A stretch of DNA of 64,000 nucleotides from Glaciecola sp965660625. Its GTDB lineage: Bacteria > Pseudomonadota > Gammaproteobacteria > Enterobacterales > Alteromonadaceae. The notes under the pieces were generated by a model. It had not been told where the DNA came from, ran no database searches, and saw only the letters and a list, made by a program, of their open reading frames with translations. Shown here one piece after another: positions 45,025 through 54,463 of this stretch; position 1 is the first letter of the stretch; every line of letters begins with the position of its first letter. Where the stretch lies: contig CBFIAR010000006.1 of the NCBI GenBank assembly GCA_965660625.1, forward strand, positions 90,318-154,317, written 5' to 3'. The translations under genes were made by a program, and so were the position numbers.

Positions 45025-45831
45025 ATGGCGTTTAAGATGAATAGGGTCCTAAAAGTATTGGTTACTTGCTGTTTCTTGCCTTTGCTATCGCTGCATGTGA
45101 TGGCTAAGCAAAACAGCGCATTATTTTTAGGTAAATTAGATTTAAGGGCGAAGCAGCCAATTACTGAATTAAGTCAAGTCTCGACCGATCTCGCAATTGC
45201 AGACCAACCTTACTTCTTTGACCGAACTCATCTTTACTTTATCCAATTATTGGAGGTAAAAAACGACCAGCAAGCAACAGTTTTTGTCTGGGACACATCG
45301 GCAAAAACGCTAAGCGACATTGCTCGCCCAAATGAGAGTGGTTTGGCTGCATCGCGCTTAGCAAAGCATTCTGGTCTATTATTAATACGACAAAAGGACA
45401 AGGATAGTCCTGAGTTGCGAGCTGTAGATAAGAATGAAAAGCCGGAAAACTACTTGCTGCAACGCAACGAGGCAGGAACTGCGCAACCGTGGCTACACGC
45501 TTATCAGTTCGAAAAGTCTCCTTGGTATTTGTACGTTGAAAATCAGCAACAAAATCAGTTGAAGGCTTACAATACGAGAAGTCAGAAGACCTTGGTCGTT
45601 GCGCAACTGCCAAAAGGTAGTGAGTATTTTTCAGTCAGTTCAACCGGACATGTTATTGTTAGCGACGGTCGTCAATTATATCAGCGTCAAGTGATTGCAA
45701 AGGGCGAGCAGCTGCAAGCAGAGGCTGAATGGAAGCCAATGCCTATCGACTCTCCTTTTTGCCAAACGGGTGTGAGTAAAACGGCAATTTCTCGATATGG
45801 TGATATGATTGCGATGCTATGTGATCACTAA
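45025..45831 (+). CDS. Secreted protein, possible beta-propeller fragment
   Basis: 268 residues, start immediately after the CBS-gene stop. The signal peptide is VLKVLVTCCFLPLLSLHVMA. The mature sequence has repeating strand-rich units of about 40-50 residues (FFDRTHLYFIQLLEV; ATVFVWDTSAKTLSDIA; SPWYLYVENQQQNQLKAYNT; GHVIVSDGRQLYQRQ), as in TolB/WD40-like propellers. No family name recognised. It lies 119 bases before the DevB-type adaptor and may belong to the same transcript. Periplasmic role is inferred from the signal peptide only. Confidence 0.55.
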   Translation: MAFKMNRVLKVLVTCCFLPLLSLHVMAKQNSALFLGKLDLRAKQPITELSQVSTDLAIADQPYFFDRTHLYFIQLLEVKNDQQATVFVWDTSAKTLSDIARPNESGLAASRLAKHSGLLLIRQKDKDSPELRAVDKNEKPENYLLQRNEAGTAQPWLHAYQFEKSPWYLYVENQQQNQLKAYNTRSQKTLVVAQLPKGSEYFSVSSTGHVIVSDGRQLYQRQVIAKGEQLQAEAEWKPMPIDSPFCQTGVSKTAISRYGDMIAMLCDH

Positions 45832-45950
45832 TAGAACGTTATCATGATATTGACAAAAGCGATATTGGCCCGAGACTTGAGACATAGTCTCTTGATTCAA
45901 ATATCAATGTGAGTACTTGGCGCGCAAGTAATAGTAAAAGAGATGCTTAG

Positions 45951-47195
45951 ATGGCTTCAAAAAGTGACAAAAAATTGAACCTGCAAATGGCGTTGGAAGC
46001 AACTACTGATGCCTTACCCTTGCTCGACAATGGCATTAAAGCTCCAACTAAAGATGTTAGCAAATTTACGCTTAATCGCAAATTGCTGTTTGTACCCGTG
46101 GTCATTTTTATCTTTGCCACAGGCGGTTTTGTGGGTTTGTATTTTCAGCCGCCGGGCTTGCAATTTTTCATGAAGGTAACAGGCCTATCGCCTGGTGGCG
46201 GCAATAGTGATCCGATTGCTGTGTCTCAGATAAAAACGACACCACCAAAGGCTTTTGCACACGATGATACAATTACGGCGCTCGGAACCCTGCTGCCGCT
46301 GAAAGATGTATCTGTTTTAGCCCCACCTTATGGTTCCAATGATGCCAGAGTTGCTCAGCTAAATGTGCAAGAAGGAGATTATGTTGAACGCGGTCAAGTT
46401 ATTGTTGTCATGGATAACATCGGCAAATTAGAGGCCGAATTGCAAAGTTCACAAGCCGATGTTCAGGTTGCACAAGCCCAGCTTGCGCAAATCAAGACAA
46501 CGGTTGCGAACAATCGTTTAAAGGCTGTTGCCGAAGTAGAACGCATTGAAGCAAACGTCCAGCAAGCTAAGAATGATTTAGTCCGAGGAAATGAACTTAA
46601 AAATACTGGTGTTATTACACAATCTGAATTAGATCGTCTCATTGCTATTGAAGAAGCAATGTCACGAAGCCTTGATAGCGCAAAAGCTAACTTAGCCAAT
46701 TATCAATATAGTGACATCGAAAATCAGGCTGATGTAAAGCTAGCGAAAAGCAACGTTTTTGCAGCCAAGTCAAAACTCAATACGAAACAACAAGATTTGA
46801 CAAGTGCAACGTTGCGAGCACCAAGCGATGGCTTTATTATCGCTATTCATACTCGAGTAGGTGAACGCCCCAGTGATAAGGGCATAGCAACGTTTGGTGA
46901 TACCAGTCAAATGCAGGCCAAGCTTGAAGTGTATCAGTCTGATGTGCAATTCTTGCAATTGGGGGCTGCGGTTTCTGTGCAGTCTGATGCGTTAGGAGAG
47001 AGGCTCTTAACGGGAACGATTGTTCGTATTGGACTTGAAGTTAGAAAGCAGCAACTCATGGCCGCTTCTCCTGCCGCAAATACTGATGCTCGCATCGTGA
47101 TTGTGAATGTAGCTCTGGATGCAGATTCATCTATACAAGCTTCACGATTAAATGGATTGGAGATTATTGCCACCATTCAACGAGTTCCTAACTAG
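45951..47195 (+). CDS. DevB-like periplasmic adaptor (HlyD/MFP family)
   Basis: 414 residues. One N-terminal transmembrane helix (LLFVPVVIFIFATGGFVGLY) anchors it. The lipoyl-like motif is split around a long coiled hairpin: ARVAQLNVQEGDYVERGQVI before, and LTSATLRAPSDGFIIAIHTR after. The hairpin runs about residues 165-280 (VAQAQLAQIKTTVANNRLKA, then NELKNTGVITQSELDRL). The membrane-proximal domain closes it. Known: such adaptors join a FtsX-like ABC permease to TolC, as in cyanobacterial DevBCA. The next gene starts on this stop (one-base overlap), followed by the ATPase. Confidence 0.85.
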   Translation: MASKSDKKLNLQMALEATTDALPLLDNGIKAPTKDVSKFTLNRKLLFVPVVIFIFATGGFVGLYFQPPGLQFFMKVTGLSPGGGNSDPIAVSQIKTTPPKAFAHDDTITALGTLLPLKDVSVLAPPYGSNDARVAQLNVQEGDYVERGQVIVVMDNIGKLEAELQSSQADVQVAQAQLAQIKTTVANNRLKAVAEVERIEANVQQAKNDLVRGNELKNTGVITQSELDRLIAIEEAMSRSLDSAKANLANYQYSDIENQADVKLAKSNVFAAKSKLNTKQQDLTSATLRAPSDGFIIAIHTRVGERPSDKGIATFGDTSQMQAKLEVYQSDVQFLQLGAAVSVQSDALGERLLTGTIVRIGLEVRKQQLMAASPAANTDARIVIVNVALDADSSIQASRLNGLEIIATIQRVPN

Positions 47196-48379
47196 TGCTC
47201 AAGTTATTGAGCACTTTGCTCGGACGCACGCCAATCGGTTGGCTGCAACTTAGCCACAATAGAACACGGATGCTAGCCGCTATTTTTGGTGTCGCCTTTG
47301 CAAATGTGCTGGTCTTTGTGCAGTTGGGTATTATCGGCGCATTCAATACCAGTATCAAAATGACCTATCAGCCATTTATTTCCGAAATCATCATTTCATC
47401 TAGTAATGCCAATACTTTTTCGGATGGTTCATCAATATCACGCCGATATATGTATCAGAGTCTTTCAAATCCTGATATTGAGGCCGCAGCGGCAGTTTAT
47501 GTCGGTCTGCTAAGTTGGAATATGCCAAATGGAAAAGCGGCCAGCATGCAGGTTTATGGTATACCCCCAGAATCAATGGCGTTTATATCCAGCAGTTTTC
47601 GTGAAATTATGGCGAAGATCACGCTGCAAAATACGTTTCTAATTGACAGTAAAACGAGAGGGCTAGATAAACAAACCCTCAGTAAATTACTTGATAGTAA
47701 TAAATCTATTGAAATGAACAATGTTGCCTTAACCCTCGCCGGTACGGTAGTTATTGGCAGTGGATTCGGTGCTGATGGTACTCTGTTTGTTTCAGACCAA
47801 ACGTTTTTGAGGCTCTTTCCCAAACAGCAGGGAGGAACACCGTCGCACATCCTTCTTAAAACTAAATCAAATAATAACAGTGTTGATAAGCTTAACCAAA
47901 TCGTTACTAAGCTCAGACTCAGCTTAGGAAATAATGATATCCAAGTCCACTCTATTGAAGAACGCATAACTAAAGATGTGAGCTATCAAATGACAAAACG
48001 GCCAGTGGGTGTAATCTTTGGTTTTGGCGTGTTTATTGGTGTTTTAGTGGGGGTCGTAATTGTCTATCAGGTCTTATCCACGGATGTTGCTGATCATCTA
48101 AAAGAGTACGCGACCTTCAAATCAATGGGCTATGAAAATCGATTTTTTTATAGTGTTATAACAGAACAAGCGATTTTATTAGGATGCATTGGTTTTATTC
48201 CTGGTTCGTTGCTGGCGTTATTGATTTATGCACTAATGAATATGGCTACGGGTTTACCAGTCAGCATGGAATGGTCGCGTATGTTCATTGTTCTATTCGG
48301 CACTATTATCGCTTGTATGGTTTCTGGTTTTATTGCCACGCGCCGACTCAAGTCAGCCGATCCTGCAGAGTTGTTTTAA
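47195..48379 (+). CDS. DevC-like ABC exporter permease (FtsX-type)
   Basis: 394 residues from GTG 47195, overlapping the adaptor stop. It has an N-terminal helix after RTPIGWLQLSHNRTRMLAAI, a large periplasmic domain of about 200 residues, and three C-terminal helices (VGVIFGFGVFIGVLVGVVIV; ILLGCIGFIPGSLLALLIYA; FIVLFGTIIACMVSGFIATR). This is the four-helix layout of MacB/FtsX-type permeases, specifically DevC. Together with DevB and DevA it forms an ATP-driven export pump through TolC. In cyanobacteria the substrate is glycolipid. The neighbouring lipid-trafficking genes make a lipid or amphiphile a fair guess. Confidence 0.85.
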   Translation: MLKLLSTLLGRTPIGWLQLSHNRTRMLAAIFGVAFANVLVFVQLGIIGAFNTSIKMTYQPFISEIIISSSNANTFSDGSSISRRYMYQSLSNPDIEAAAAVYVGLLSWNMPNGKAASMQVYGIPPESMAFISSSFREIMAKITLQNTFLIDSKTRGLDKQTLSKLLDSNKSIEMNNVALTLAGTVVIGSGFGADGTLFVSDQTFLRLFPKQQGGTPSHILLKTKSNNNSVDKLNQIVTKLRLSLGNNDIQVHSIEERITKDVSYQMTKRPVGVIFGFGVFIGVLVGVVIVYQVLSTDVADHLKEYATFKSMGYENRFFYSVITEQAILLGCIGFIPGSLLALLIYALMNMATGLPVSMEWSRMFIVLFGTIIACMVSGFIATRRLKSADPAELF

Positions 48380-48380
48380 G

Positions 48381-49076
48381 ATGAATTCAAAGAACGTTCC
48401 AATCATAGTCAGAAATCTCGACTATTGGTTTGGTAAAGGGCAGGCAAAAAAACAAGCACTTTTCGACATCAATCTGGAAATTCATGCGGGCAGTTTAACA
48501 GCACTAATGGGGCCATCAGGCTCAGGTAAAACAACATTGCTCACCCTTATGGCTTGTTTGCGAAAATTGCAATGTGGCAGCGTAAGTCTATTGGGCCATG
48601 AACTGTTTGCGATGACTGAACAACAGCAAGTTGTTGTTCGTCGTAAATTGGGATTTATTTTCCAAGCACATAATTTGCACGAAAGTCTTACGGCCCTTGA
48701 AAATGTATTGATGGGTTTGCAAGTTCACGGCAGTGGTGATGTGCAAAAGCAAAAAAGAGCAGCAATACATATACTCAGTATGTTAGGGTTAGCCGAGCGA
48801 ATAGACTATTTGCCAATGAACTTGTCGGGAGGGCAAAAACAGCGAGTTGCTATTGCAAGAGCCTTGGTCGCTAATCCACAAGTGATTTTTGCTGACGAGC
48901 CCACAGCCGCACTCGACAAAGTTTCTGGAAGACAGGTAGTTGAGATTATCAAAAACCTGGGTACTCAACGAAATACCACAACACTAATGGTCACTCACGA
49001 CAATCGTATACTAGATCTTGCAGACCGAATCATCACTATGGAAGACGGGGCAATAGTGTCTGATGATTGGGTGTAA
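48381..49076 (+). CDS. DevA-like ABC exporter ATPase
   Basis: 231 residues from ATG 48381, right after the permease stop; an upstream in-frame start at 48288 lies inside the permease gene. Walker A is MGPSGSGKTTLL, the Q-loop is FIFQAHNLHESLTALENV, the signature LSGGQKQRVAIARAL, Walker B VIFADEPTAALD and the H-switch MVTHDNRI. It belongs to the MacB/LolD/DevA group that drives mechanotransmission-type exporters. Adaptor, permease and ATPase are contiguous, so the operon is complete except for TolC, which is normally encoded elsewhere. Confidence 0.9.
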   Translation: MNSKNVPIIVRNLDYWFGKGQAKKQALFDINLEIHAGSLTALMGPSGSGKTTLLTLMACLRKLQCGSVSLLGHELFAMTEQQQVVVRRKLGFIFQAHNLHESLTALENVLMGLQVHGSGDVQKQKRAAIHILSMLGLAERIDYLPMNLSGGQKQRVAIARALVANPQVIFADEPTAALDKVSGRQVVEIIKNLGTQRNTTTLMVTHDNRILDLADRIITMEDGAIVSDDWV

Positions 49077-49141
49077 CTTGAGCCCACATGAATCAGAACT
49101 CACGAATCAGAACCCAATGAATAAAAGGGCCACGCTATATT

Positions 49142-49258
49142 ATGCTTATTTTTATGGATGTTGATAAGTTTACGTTAATAAATGATGTTTATGCTCATGG
49201 CTTTGGTAAGGAGTACTTAACCTTGTCCATAGCGCCTGAGCGATTGCGTTTGGTGTGA
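49142..49258 (+). pseudogene. GGDEF-domain remnant
   Basis: A 38-codon frame reading MLIFMDVDKFTLINDVYAHG then FGKEYL, which is the beginning of a GGDEF domain (compare DVDNFKMVNDTYGHDIGD in this window's intact cyclase). It then dissolves into unrelated residues and a stop, and the GG(D/E)EF motif is absent. It lies in the 247-base gap between the ABC exporter and the MMPL gene. Confidence 0.6.
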
Positions 49259-49323
49259 TTTCGACATGTTGGCGCATATTTTGCGTTACACTCTACAATT
49301 GATAGTAAAATTTGAATTGAATT

Positions 49324-51858
49324 ATGAAAAATATCGCTAAAAAACTGGTCCATTTTTGCACTCAAAAACCGAAAATGGTGTACGCTATATTGTTGCTTTT
49401 GGCAGTGATTTTTACGGCGCAAATACCGCGTATAAAAATAGACACAGACCCAGAAAACATGCTGTCTGCAGAGCATCCAGCCCGCGTGTTTCATAATCAA
49501 GTGAAAACACGCTTCATGATGCATGATTCCATCGTTGTAGGCATAGTCGATACCAGCACTGAAAATGGTGTGTTTACACCAACGTCACTGACTGACATAT
49601 ATGGCATAACAGAGTCAATATTGTCAATTGAAGGGGTTGTTTCGGCTGATTTGATGTCGATTTCAACCGTCGATAATATTACGCAGTCTGAATCGGGAAC
49701 TATTCGTTTCGAGTGGATGATGGACAAACCACCTTCAACGCTTGATGAAAGTACCGAAATTCGTAACTATCTTGAAAGGCTGCCGCTATTGCAAGACACA
49801 TTAGTGTCCCAAAACGGGAAAGCTGCAGCCATTTATGTACCTATTATAGACAAAAATGAAAGCTACAACATTGCTGAGCAGATTAGAGCGAATATAAATA
49901 AGTTGGACGGAAGTGCCGATTGGTATATCACCGGATTGCCGGTTGCTGAAGATCAGTTTGGCGTTGAAATGTTCATTCAAATGGGTATTTCTGCACCATT
50001 GGCAGGACTGACTATTTTTATACTGCTATTTTTCTTTTTTCGTAACATACCATTAATTGTTGCGCCAATGGTTGTCGCAATGGCAACCGTCATGGTTACC
50101 ATGGGGGCGCTCATAGGGATGGGCTACACCGTGCACATCATGTCCTCCATGATTGCGATTTTCTTAATGCCAATTGCGGTTGTTGATTCGGTGCATATTC
50201 TTTCTGAGTTCAGCGACCGTCACAAACCTGGAGCAGATCTCAAAGAAACCATAGAAGAAGTAGTAGGCCACTTATTTACGCCAATGTTATACACCTCGGT
50301 GACCTCATCTGTTGGTTTTTACTCACTCATGCTGACGCCTATCCCGCCAGTACAAATATTCGGTGCTTTCGTTGGAAGCGGCATATTGCTTGCTTTTGTA
50401 ATAACAATTACTTTTATGCCTGCGTATCTTTCTCGTATGAACGAGGCATCATTAAATAAACTGCAGTTGGTTATGCATTCGTCGGAAGGCGGCAGTCGCA
50501 TTGCTAAACTCGCTAAATTTTTAGGCGGATTTGCGCTCAGGTTTAAAGCCTTATTAGTCATAGGTTTTGCAGTTGTTTTCGCTATTTCAGTGTGGGGAAT
50601 AACCCAAATTCAAATTAACGACAATCCCGTTCGTTGGTTCAAACAAGATCATGAAATACGAGTTGCTGACAAAGTACTCAACGAAAATTTCGCGGGAACG
50701 TATGATGCTTATCTTGTGTTAAGTTCAAGTAATAAGCTGACGTCGCTTAATGATTTGTTGGCTGTAGGTAGACCAGACAGCTTAAACGGTTGGGTGGCAG
50801 AACAACTCGCGCAGCTATCTGCACAACCTGTAAGTGAACAATATCAGCAACTGTTGCTTAATATTGATGATAAGTTGTTTTCAGCAGTTTCTGATGTAGA
50901 GGCAGATTATTTGAACGCGACACTAGCAAATGTAGAGTCGGCGTTGAGTCAATCGAAAGCCTTTCAGTCACCCGAACTACTTGCCTATGTTGAATCGCTG
51001 CAAGATTATTTGAAAACATCGGGATTGGTTGGTAAATCAAATTCACTTGCCGATGTAGTAAAAGTGGTGAATAGAGAATTAAGATCTGGAGAAGAAAAGG
51101 ACTATGTGCTGCCTAATTCTCCTCAAGCTGTTGCACAAACGCTCCTGCAGTATCAGTCATCGCATCGACCAAATGATCTCTGGCATTTTGTCACCCCTGA
51201 CTATCAATCAACGCTCGTTTGGCTACAAATGACCTCGGGTGATAATCAGGATATGAGTCAGGTTATTGCGCTGGTTGATGAGTTTATTACACAACAGCCC
51301 TTGCCCCAAAATATTCAATTAGACTGGGCAGGCAAAGCATATTTGAACGTTGTTTGGCAGGACAATATGGTCGCTGGGATGCTTGATAGTTTAGTGGGTG
51401 CATTCGTGATCGTATTTATCATGATGGTGTTGTTGTTCCGGTCATTGGTATTTGGTGTGTTGGCGATGCTTCCACTTACTATCACAATCACCTTTATTTA
51501 CGGTTTAATTGGCATTATCGGTAAAGATTACGATATGCCAATTGCGGTGCTTTCTGCATTGACCTTAGGCCTGTCCGTTGACTTTGCAATCCACTTTTTG
51601 GAAAGGGCACGTGAAGTATATAAACAAACTAACGATATAAAACAAACTTTTGCAGTGATGTTCGATGAGCCGGCAACGGCGATTACTCGCAACGCTTTAG
51701 TCATTGCGTTTGGCTTTACACCACTGTTATTCGCACCGTTGGTTCCTTACATAACGGTGGGCATATTCTTAGCAAGCATAATGGCTATATCTGCTTTAGT
51801 AACACTGTTAATTTTGCCTGCTGTGATGACCATGGGCAAACGAATAGTCTTCAAGTAA
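49324..51858 (+). CDS. MMPL/RND-family membrane transporter (HpnN-like)
   Basis: 844 residues. Helix 1 (MVYAILLLLAVIFTAQIPRI) is followed by the family marker IDTDPENMLSAEHPAR. There are two six-helix halves: one centred on LAGLTIFILLFFFFRNIPLI and one on VGAFVIVFIMMVLLFRSLVF. Each is preceded by a large periplasmic loop and each has an SVDxxxHxL-type segment (VVDSVHILSEFSDR; LGLSVDFAIHFLERA). Known: this subfamily moves hydrophobic molecules such as hopanoids or lipids from the inner membrane outward. It leads a three-gene operon with a LolA-like carrier and an outer-membrane barrel (13-base and 1-base gaps). Cargo is not known. Confidence 0.87.
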   Translation: MKNIAKKLVHFCTQKPKMVYAILLLLAVIFTAQIPRIKIDTDPENMLSAEHPARVFHNQVKTRFMMHDSIVVGIVDTSTENGVFTPTSLTDIYGITESILSIEGVVSADLMSISTVDNITQSESGTIRFEWMMDKPPSTLDESTEIRNYLERLPLLQDTLVSQNGKAAAIYVPIIDKNESYNIAEQIRANINKLDGSADWYITGLPVAEDQFGVEMFIQMGISAPLAGLTIFILLFFFFRNIPLIVAPMVVAMATVMVTMGALIGMGYTVHIMSSMIAIFLMPIAVVDSVHILSEFSDRHKPGADLKETIEEVVGHLFTPMLYTSVTSSVGFYSLMLTPIPPVQIFGAFVGSGILLAFVITITFMPAYLSRMNEASLNKLQLVMHSSEGGSRIAKLAKFLGGFALRFKALLVIGFAVVFAISVWGITQIQINDNPVRWFKQDHEIRVADKVLNENFAGTYDAYLVLSSSNKLTSLNDLLAVGRPDSLNGWVAEQLAQLSAQPVSEQYQQLLLNIDDKLFSAVSDVEADYLNATLANVESALSQSKAFQSPELLAYVESLQDYLKTSGLVGKSNSLADVVKVVNRELRSGEEKDYVLPNSPQAVAQTLLQYQSSHRPNDLWHFVTPDYQSTLVWLQMTSGDNQDMSQVIALVDEFITQQPLPQNIQLDWAGKAYLNVVWQDNMVAGMLDSLVGAFVIVFIMMVLLFRSLVFGVLAMLPLTITITFIYGLIGIIGKDYDMPIAVLSALTLGLSVDFAIHFLERAREVYKQTNDIKQTFAVMFDEPATAITRNALVIAFGFTPLLFAPLVPYITVGIFLASIMAISALVTLLILPAVMTMGKRIVFK

Positions 51859-51871
51859 ATAAGGGACACAG

Positions 51872-52705
51872 ATGATGTCAAAGAGAATAAAAGCGATAAA
51901 TAAAATAGTCAGCTTAGCCACGGTAAGCTTTGCTCTATTAATAGCAGCGCCACTCCGTGCTGCCAGCACAGATACAACTATTGATGTATCAAGTATCGTA
52001 AAAAATGCAGAAAAAGCGGCGTATTATAGTGGCAAAGACGGCCGCTCAGATGCACGCATGATGATTGTTGATGCTCAAGGCCGAAAACAAATGCGTCAAT
52101 TTACTATATTGCGCCGAGATGTTGCAGATAATGGTGATCAACAAATGATGGTTTTTTTCGAAAGACCTGCTGATGTTAAAGACACTGTCTTTAGAGTCGA
52201 AAAACACGTTGATTTAGCGGTTGAGGACGACCGATGGTTATATTTACCGGCACTTGATTTGGTTAAACGCATTTCGTCAGGTGACAAGCGTACGTCTTTT
52301 GTAGGCTCTCATTTCTTCTATGAAGACGTGTCGGGCCGCGCCATTTCGGAAGATAACTTTGTATTACAAGAAGTTACTGAGGCCGCATACATATTAAAAG
52401 CCACGCCCAAAGCACCTGATACCGTTGAGTTTGCGTATTACGTTGTTACTATCGATAAAAAGACTAACTTACCCATTTTGATAGATTTCTTTAAAGCGAA
52501 TAACGATAACTATCGTCGAGTAGAAGCCGTGAAAGTTGAAGAAATACAGGGTTTTCCTACAGTGGTTCGCTCCAAAGTAAGCGACCTTGAAAGTGGTGCC
52601 TATACCTTAATGGAGTTTCGTAATATTAAATTTGATCTTGGCTTAGTTGACGATGTGTTTACTGAGCGTAGTTTGCGTAATCCACCGCGTGAATGGTTAA
52701 ACTAA
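51872..52705 (+). CDS. LolA-like outer membrane lipoprotein-sorting family protein
   Basis: 277 residues with signal peptide (SLATVSFALLIAAPLRAAS). The mature part matches the family that accompanies MMPL transporters: GDQQMMVFFERPADVKDTVF, DDRWLYLPALDLVKRISSGD, FVGSHFFYEDVSGR, and near the end TVVRSKVSDLESGAYTLMEF. The fold is a LolA-like half-barrel able to hold a lipid chain. It starts 13 bases after the transporter stop and ends one base before the barrel gene, so it would be the periplasmic shuttle between the two. Starts at 51872 or 51875 are equivalent. Confidence 0.85.
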   Translation: MMSKRIKAINKIVSLATVSFALLIAAPLRAASTDTTIDVSSIVKNAEKAAYYSGKDGRSDARMMIVDAQGRKQMRQFTILRRDVADNGDQQMMVFFERPADVKDTVFRVEKHVDLAVEDDRWLYLPALDLVKRISSGDKRTSFVGSHFFYEDVSGRAISEDNFVLQEVTEAAYILKATPKAPDTVEFAYYVVTIDKKTNLPILIDFFKANNDNYRRVEAVKVEEIQGFPTVVRSKVSDLESGAYTLMEFRNIKFDLGLVDDVFTERSLRNPPREWLN

Positions 52706-52706
52706 A

Positions 52707-54023
52707 ATGAAAAGGTTTTTTTCTGCATTTATTCTTTCCGTTGGCGTAGCCAGCGCAGGGTTATCAGTTTCTGTGTTAGCTCAAGAGACCGAGTGGGATA
52801 TGGATGATTGGGCTGAAGAAGAGAAAGTGCCTAAAAACTTCTCGGGCTTCGTGGAAGTAGCAGCTGGTGCGCGTTTATCATCTGACCCTGTTATCAATAC
52901 TGATAAGACACTGGCTGACTTAAGAGCTCAATTACAGTGGGATAAAGACTTCGAAGCGTCCCGAGTTAAGTTTACCGCAGACCTGTATTATGATGGTGTG
53001 CTTGACCAAACAAAACTGCAAATAAGGGAGCTAGCTTGGCAAGGCAGTTTGAACTCAATCGTTGACTTGGGGGAATGGAGTAAAAAGTTTGATATTAAAG
53101 TCGGTCAACAAGTTCTGACTTGGGGTACAGGTGATTACGTATTTCTCAACGACTTATTCCCGAAAGACTTTCAGTCGTTTTTTGCAGGCCGAGACGATGA
53201 TTATTTGAAGGCACCATCGCTGGCAGCAAAAATATCGGGTTTTTTTGATTGGGCTAACGTCGACGCTGTAATAACACCAAAATTTAGCCCTGACAACTAT
53301 ATCAATGGTGACTATTTTTCGTTCTTTTCGCCATTTGCAGGTACTAACGTAGCGCCGAGATTCGAGGTTTCATCACCCAACAAACCAAACTCGCCTGAAT
53401 ATGCCTTGCGTGTATACAAAACCATAGGTTCGGTAGAATATGCGGCTTACGCTTATGACGGGTTTCATAAATCACCGGCTAGTTTTACAGAGCTTGGTGA
53501 ACCATATTTTTCTGGCTTAAGAGTATATGGCGCTAGCGCTATTGCACCCTTTGCCAGCGGTTTATTAAATATGGAAATGGCTTACTATGATTCAAAGGAC
53601 GATGCACAAGGCAAAAATCCTTTAGTGCCCAACAGTCAATCGCGCTGGCTAATCGGCTATGAACAGGAGTTAATGAAAAACATAACTGGGAGCGCACAGC
53701 TATATATAGAGCGAATGAGTAATTTTGAGGCATTGAAAGCAAATTCGCTCACACCAGACTTCGATCCCAACAAAAATCGTGTTTTATTTACGCAGCGTCT
53801 TATGTATAGAGCGCTGCAGCAAACGCTGACCTTAAATGCTTTCAACTTTTACTCTACGAGTGATGAAGATGGTTATTTAAAACTAAGCGCAGATTATAGC
53901 CCAGTTGATCAATGGCAGTTATCTGGTGGTGTTAACGTATTTTATGGTAGGGAACGATTTAGTTTCTTCAATCAATTTGAAGATGCTAGCAACGCATTCG
54001 TGCGATTTAAATATTATTATTAA
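52707..54023 (+). CDS. DUF1302-type outer-membrane beta-barrel protein
   Basis: 438 residues. Signal peptide (FILSVGVASAGLSVSVLAQ) is followed by an acidic/tryptophan stretch (TEWDMDDWAEEEK). The barrel then begins (NFSGFVEVAAGARLSS) and ends with a terminal aromatic strand (AFVRFKYYY). GQQVLTWGTGDYVFLNDLFP in the first third is the hallmark of the DUF1302-like porins that pair with MMPL and LolA-like genes. It is the last gene of that operon. Likely passage or insertion of a hydrophobic compound at the outer membrane; family members are uncharacterised in detail. Confidence 0.8.
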   Translation: MKRFFSAFILSVGVASAGLSVSVLAQETEWDMDDWAEEEKVPKNFSGFVEVAAGARLSSDPVINTDKTLADLRAQLQWDKDFEASRVKFTADLYYDGVLDQTKLQIRELAWQGSLNSIVDLGEWSKKFDIKVGQQVLTWGTGDYVFLNDLFPKDFQSFFAGRDDDYLKAPSLAAKISGFFDWANVDAVITPKFSPDNYINGDYFSFFSPFAGTNVAPRFEVSSPNKPNSPEYALRVYKTIGSVEYAAYAYDGFHKSPASFTELGEPYFSGLRVYGASAIAPFASGLLNMEMAYYDSKDDAQGKNPLVPNSQSRWLIGYEQELMKNITGSAQLYIERMSNFEALKANSLTPDFDPNKNRVLFTQRLMYRALQQTLTLNAFNFYSTSDEDGYLKLSADYSPVDQWQLSGGVNVFYGRERFSFFNQFEDASNAFVRFKYYY

Positions 54024-54108
54024 CGAAATTCATTACAAAACGTATGAGTTTACTCAAGTGAGTAGTAGAAAACATGTTTTATAAACTAGACTTTATTTAG
54101 GAGGCACT

Positions 54109-54339
54109 ATGTCAGTAAAAAGAATGTCAGCAGAAAGAGCGTTAACTGCATTTGCAGGATTTATGGTATTAGTGTCTATTGCACTAACGGTTTGGGTCCA
54201 CCCCAACTTTATTTGGTTCACGGCTTTTATCGGCGCAAACTTATTCCAACAAAGTTTTACGGGCTTTTGCCCTGCCACTATTATTTTGCGTAAGGTGTTT
54301 GGCCTTAAAACTGAAAAAGAATTGGCTTTAAAGCAATAG
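54109..54339 (+). CDS. DUF2892 (YgaP-like) small membrane protein
   Basis: 76 residues. AGGAGG precedes ATG 54109 by 6 bases. Two hydrophobic segments (ALTAFAGFMVLVSIALTVWV, IWFTAFIGANLFQQSF) flank a short loop, and TGFCPATIILRKVFGL is the conserved family end with its cysteine. Known: DUF2892 forms the transmembrane part of the rhodanese YgaP and occurs as a free protein in sulfur-metabolism loci. It lies next to, and converges on, the FisR gene of the sulfide locus, so a part in sulfane-sulfur handling is plausible. Confidence 0.85.
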   Translation: MSVKRMSAERALTAFAGFMVLVSIALTVWVHPNFIWFTAFIGANLFQQSFTGFCPATIILRKVFGLKTEKELALKQ

Positions 54340-54415
54340 TAACTATAGGTTAAAGATGGTCCCTGCTGTTTTCCTTTGCATACTAGGCGTATGGGATCCT
54401 CACGTTACAATGAGT

Positions 54416-54445
54416 CCGGGCATAAACGTCTACCCGGGCTTTTTA
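54416..54445. terminator. Terminator between DUF2892 gene and fisR
   Basis: CCGGG (54416-54420) and CCCGG (54433-54437) form a short stem, followed by GCTTTTTATT. It serves the plus-strand gene; fisR converges on it from the other side. Confidence 0.5.
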
Positions 54446-54463
54446 TTCTGTCGTGATACTCAA

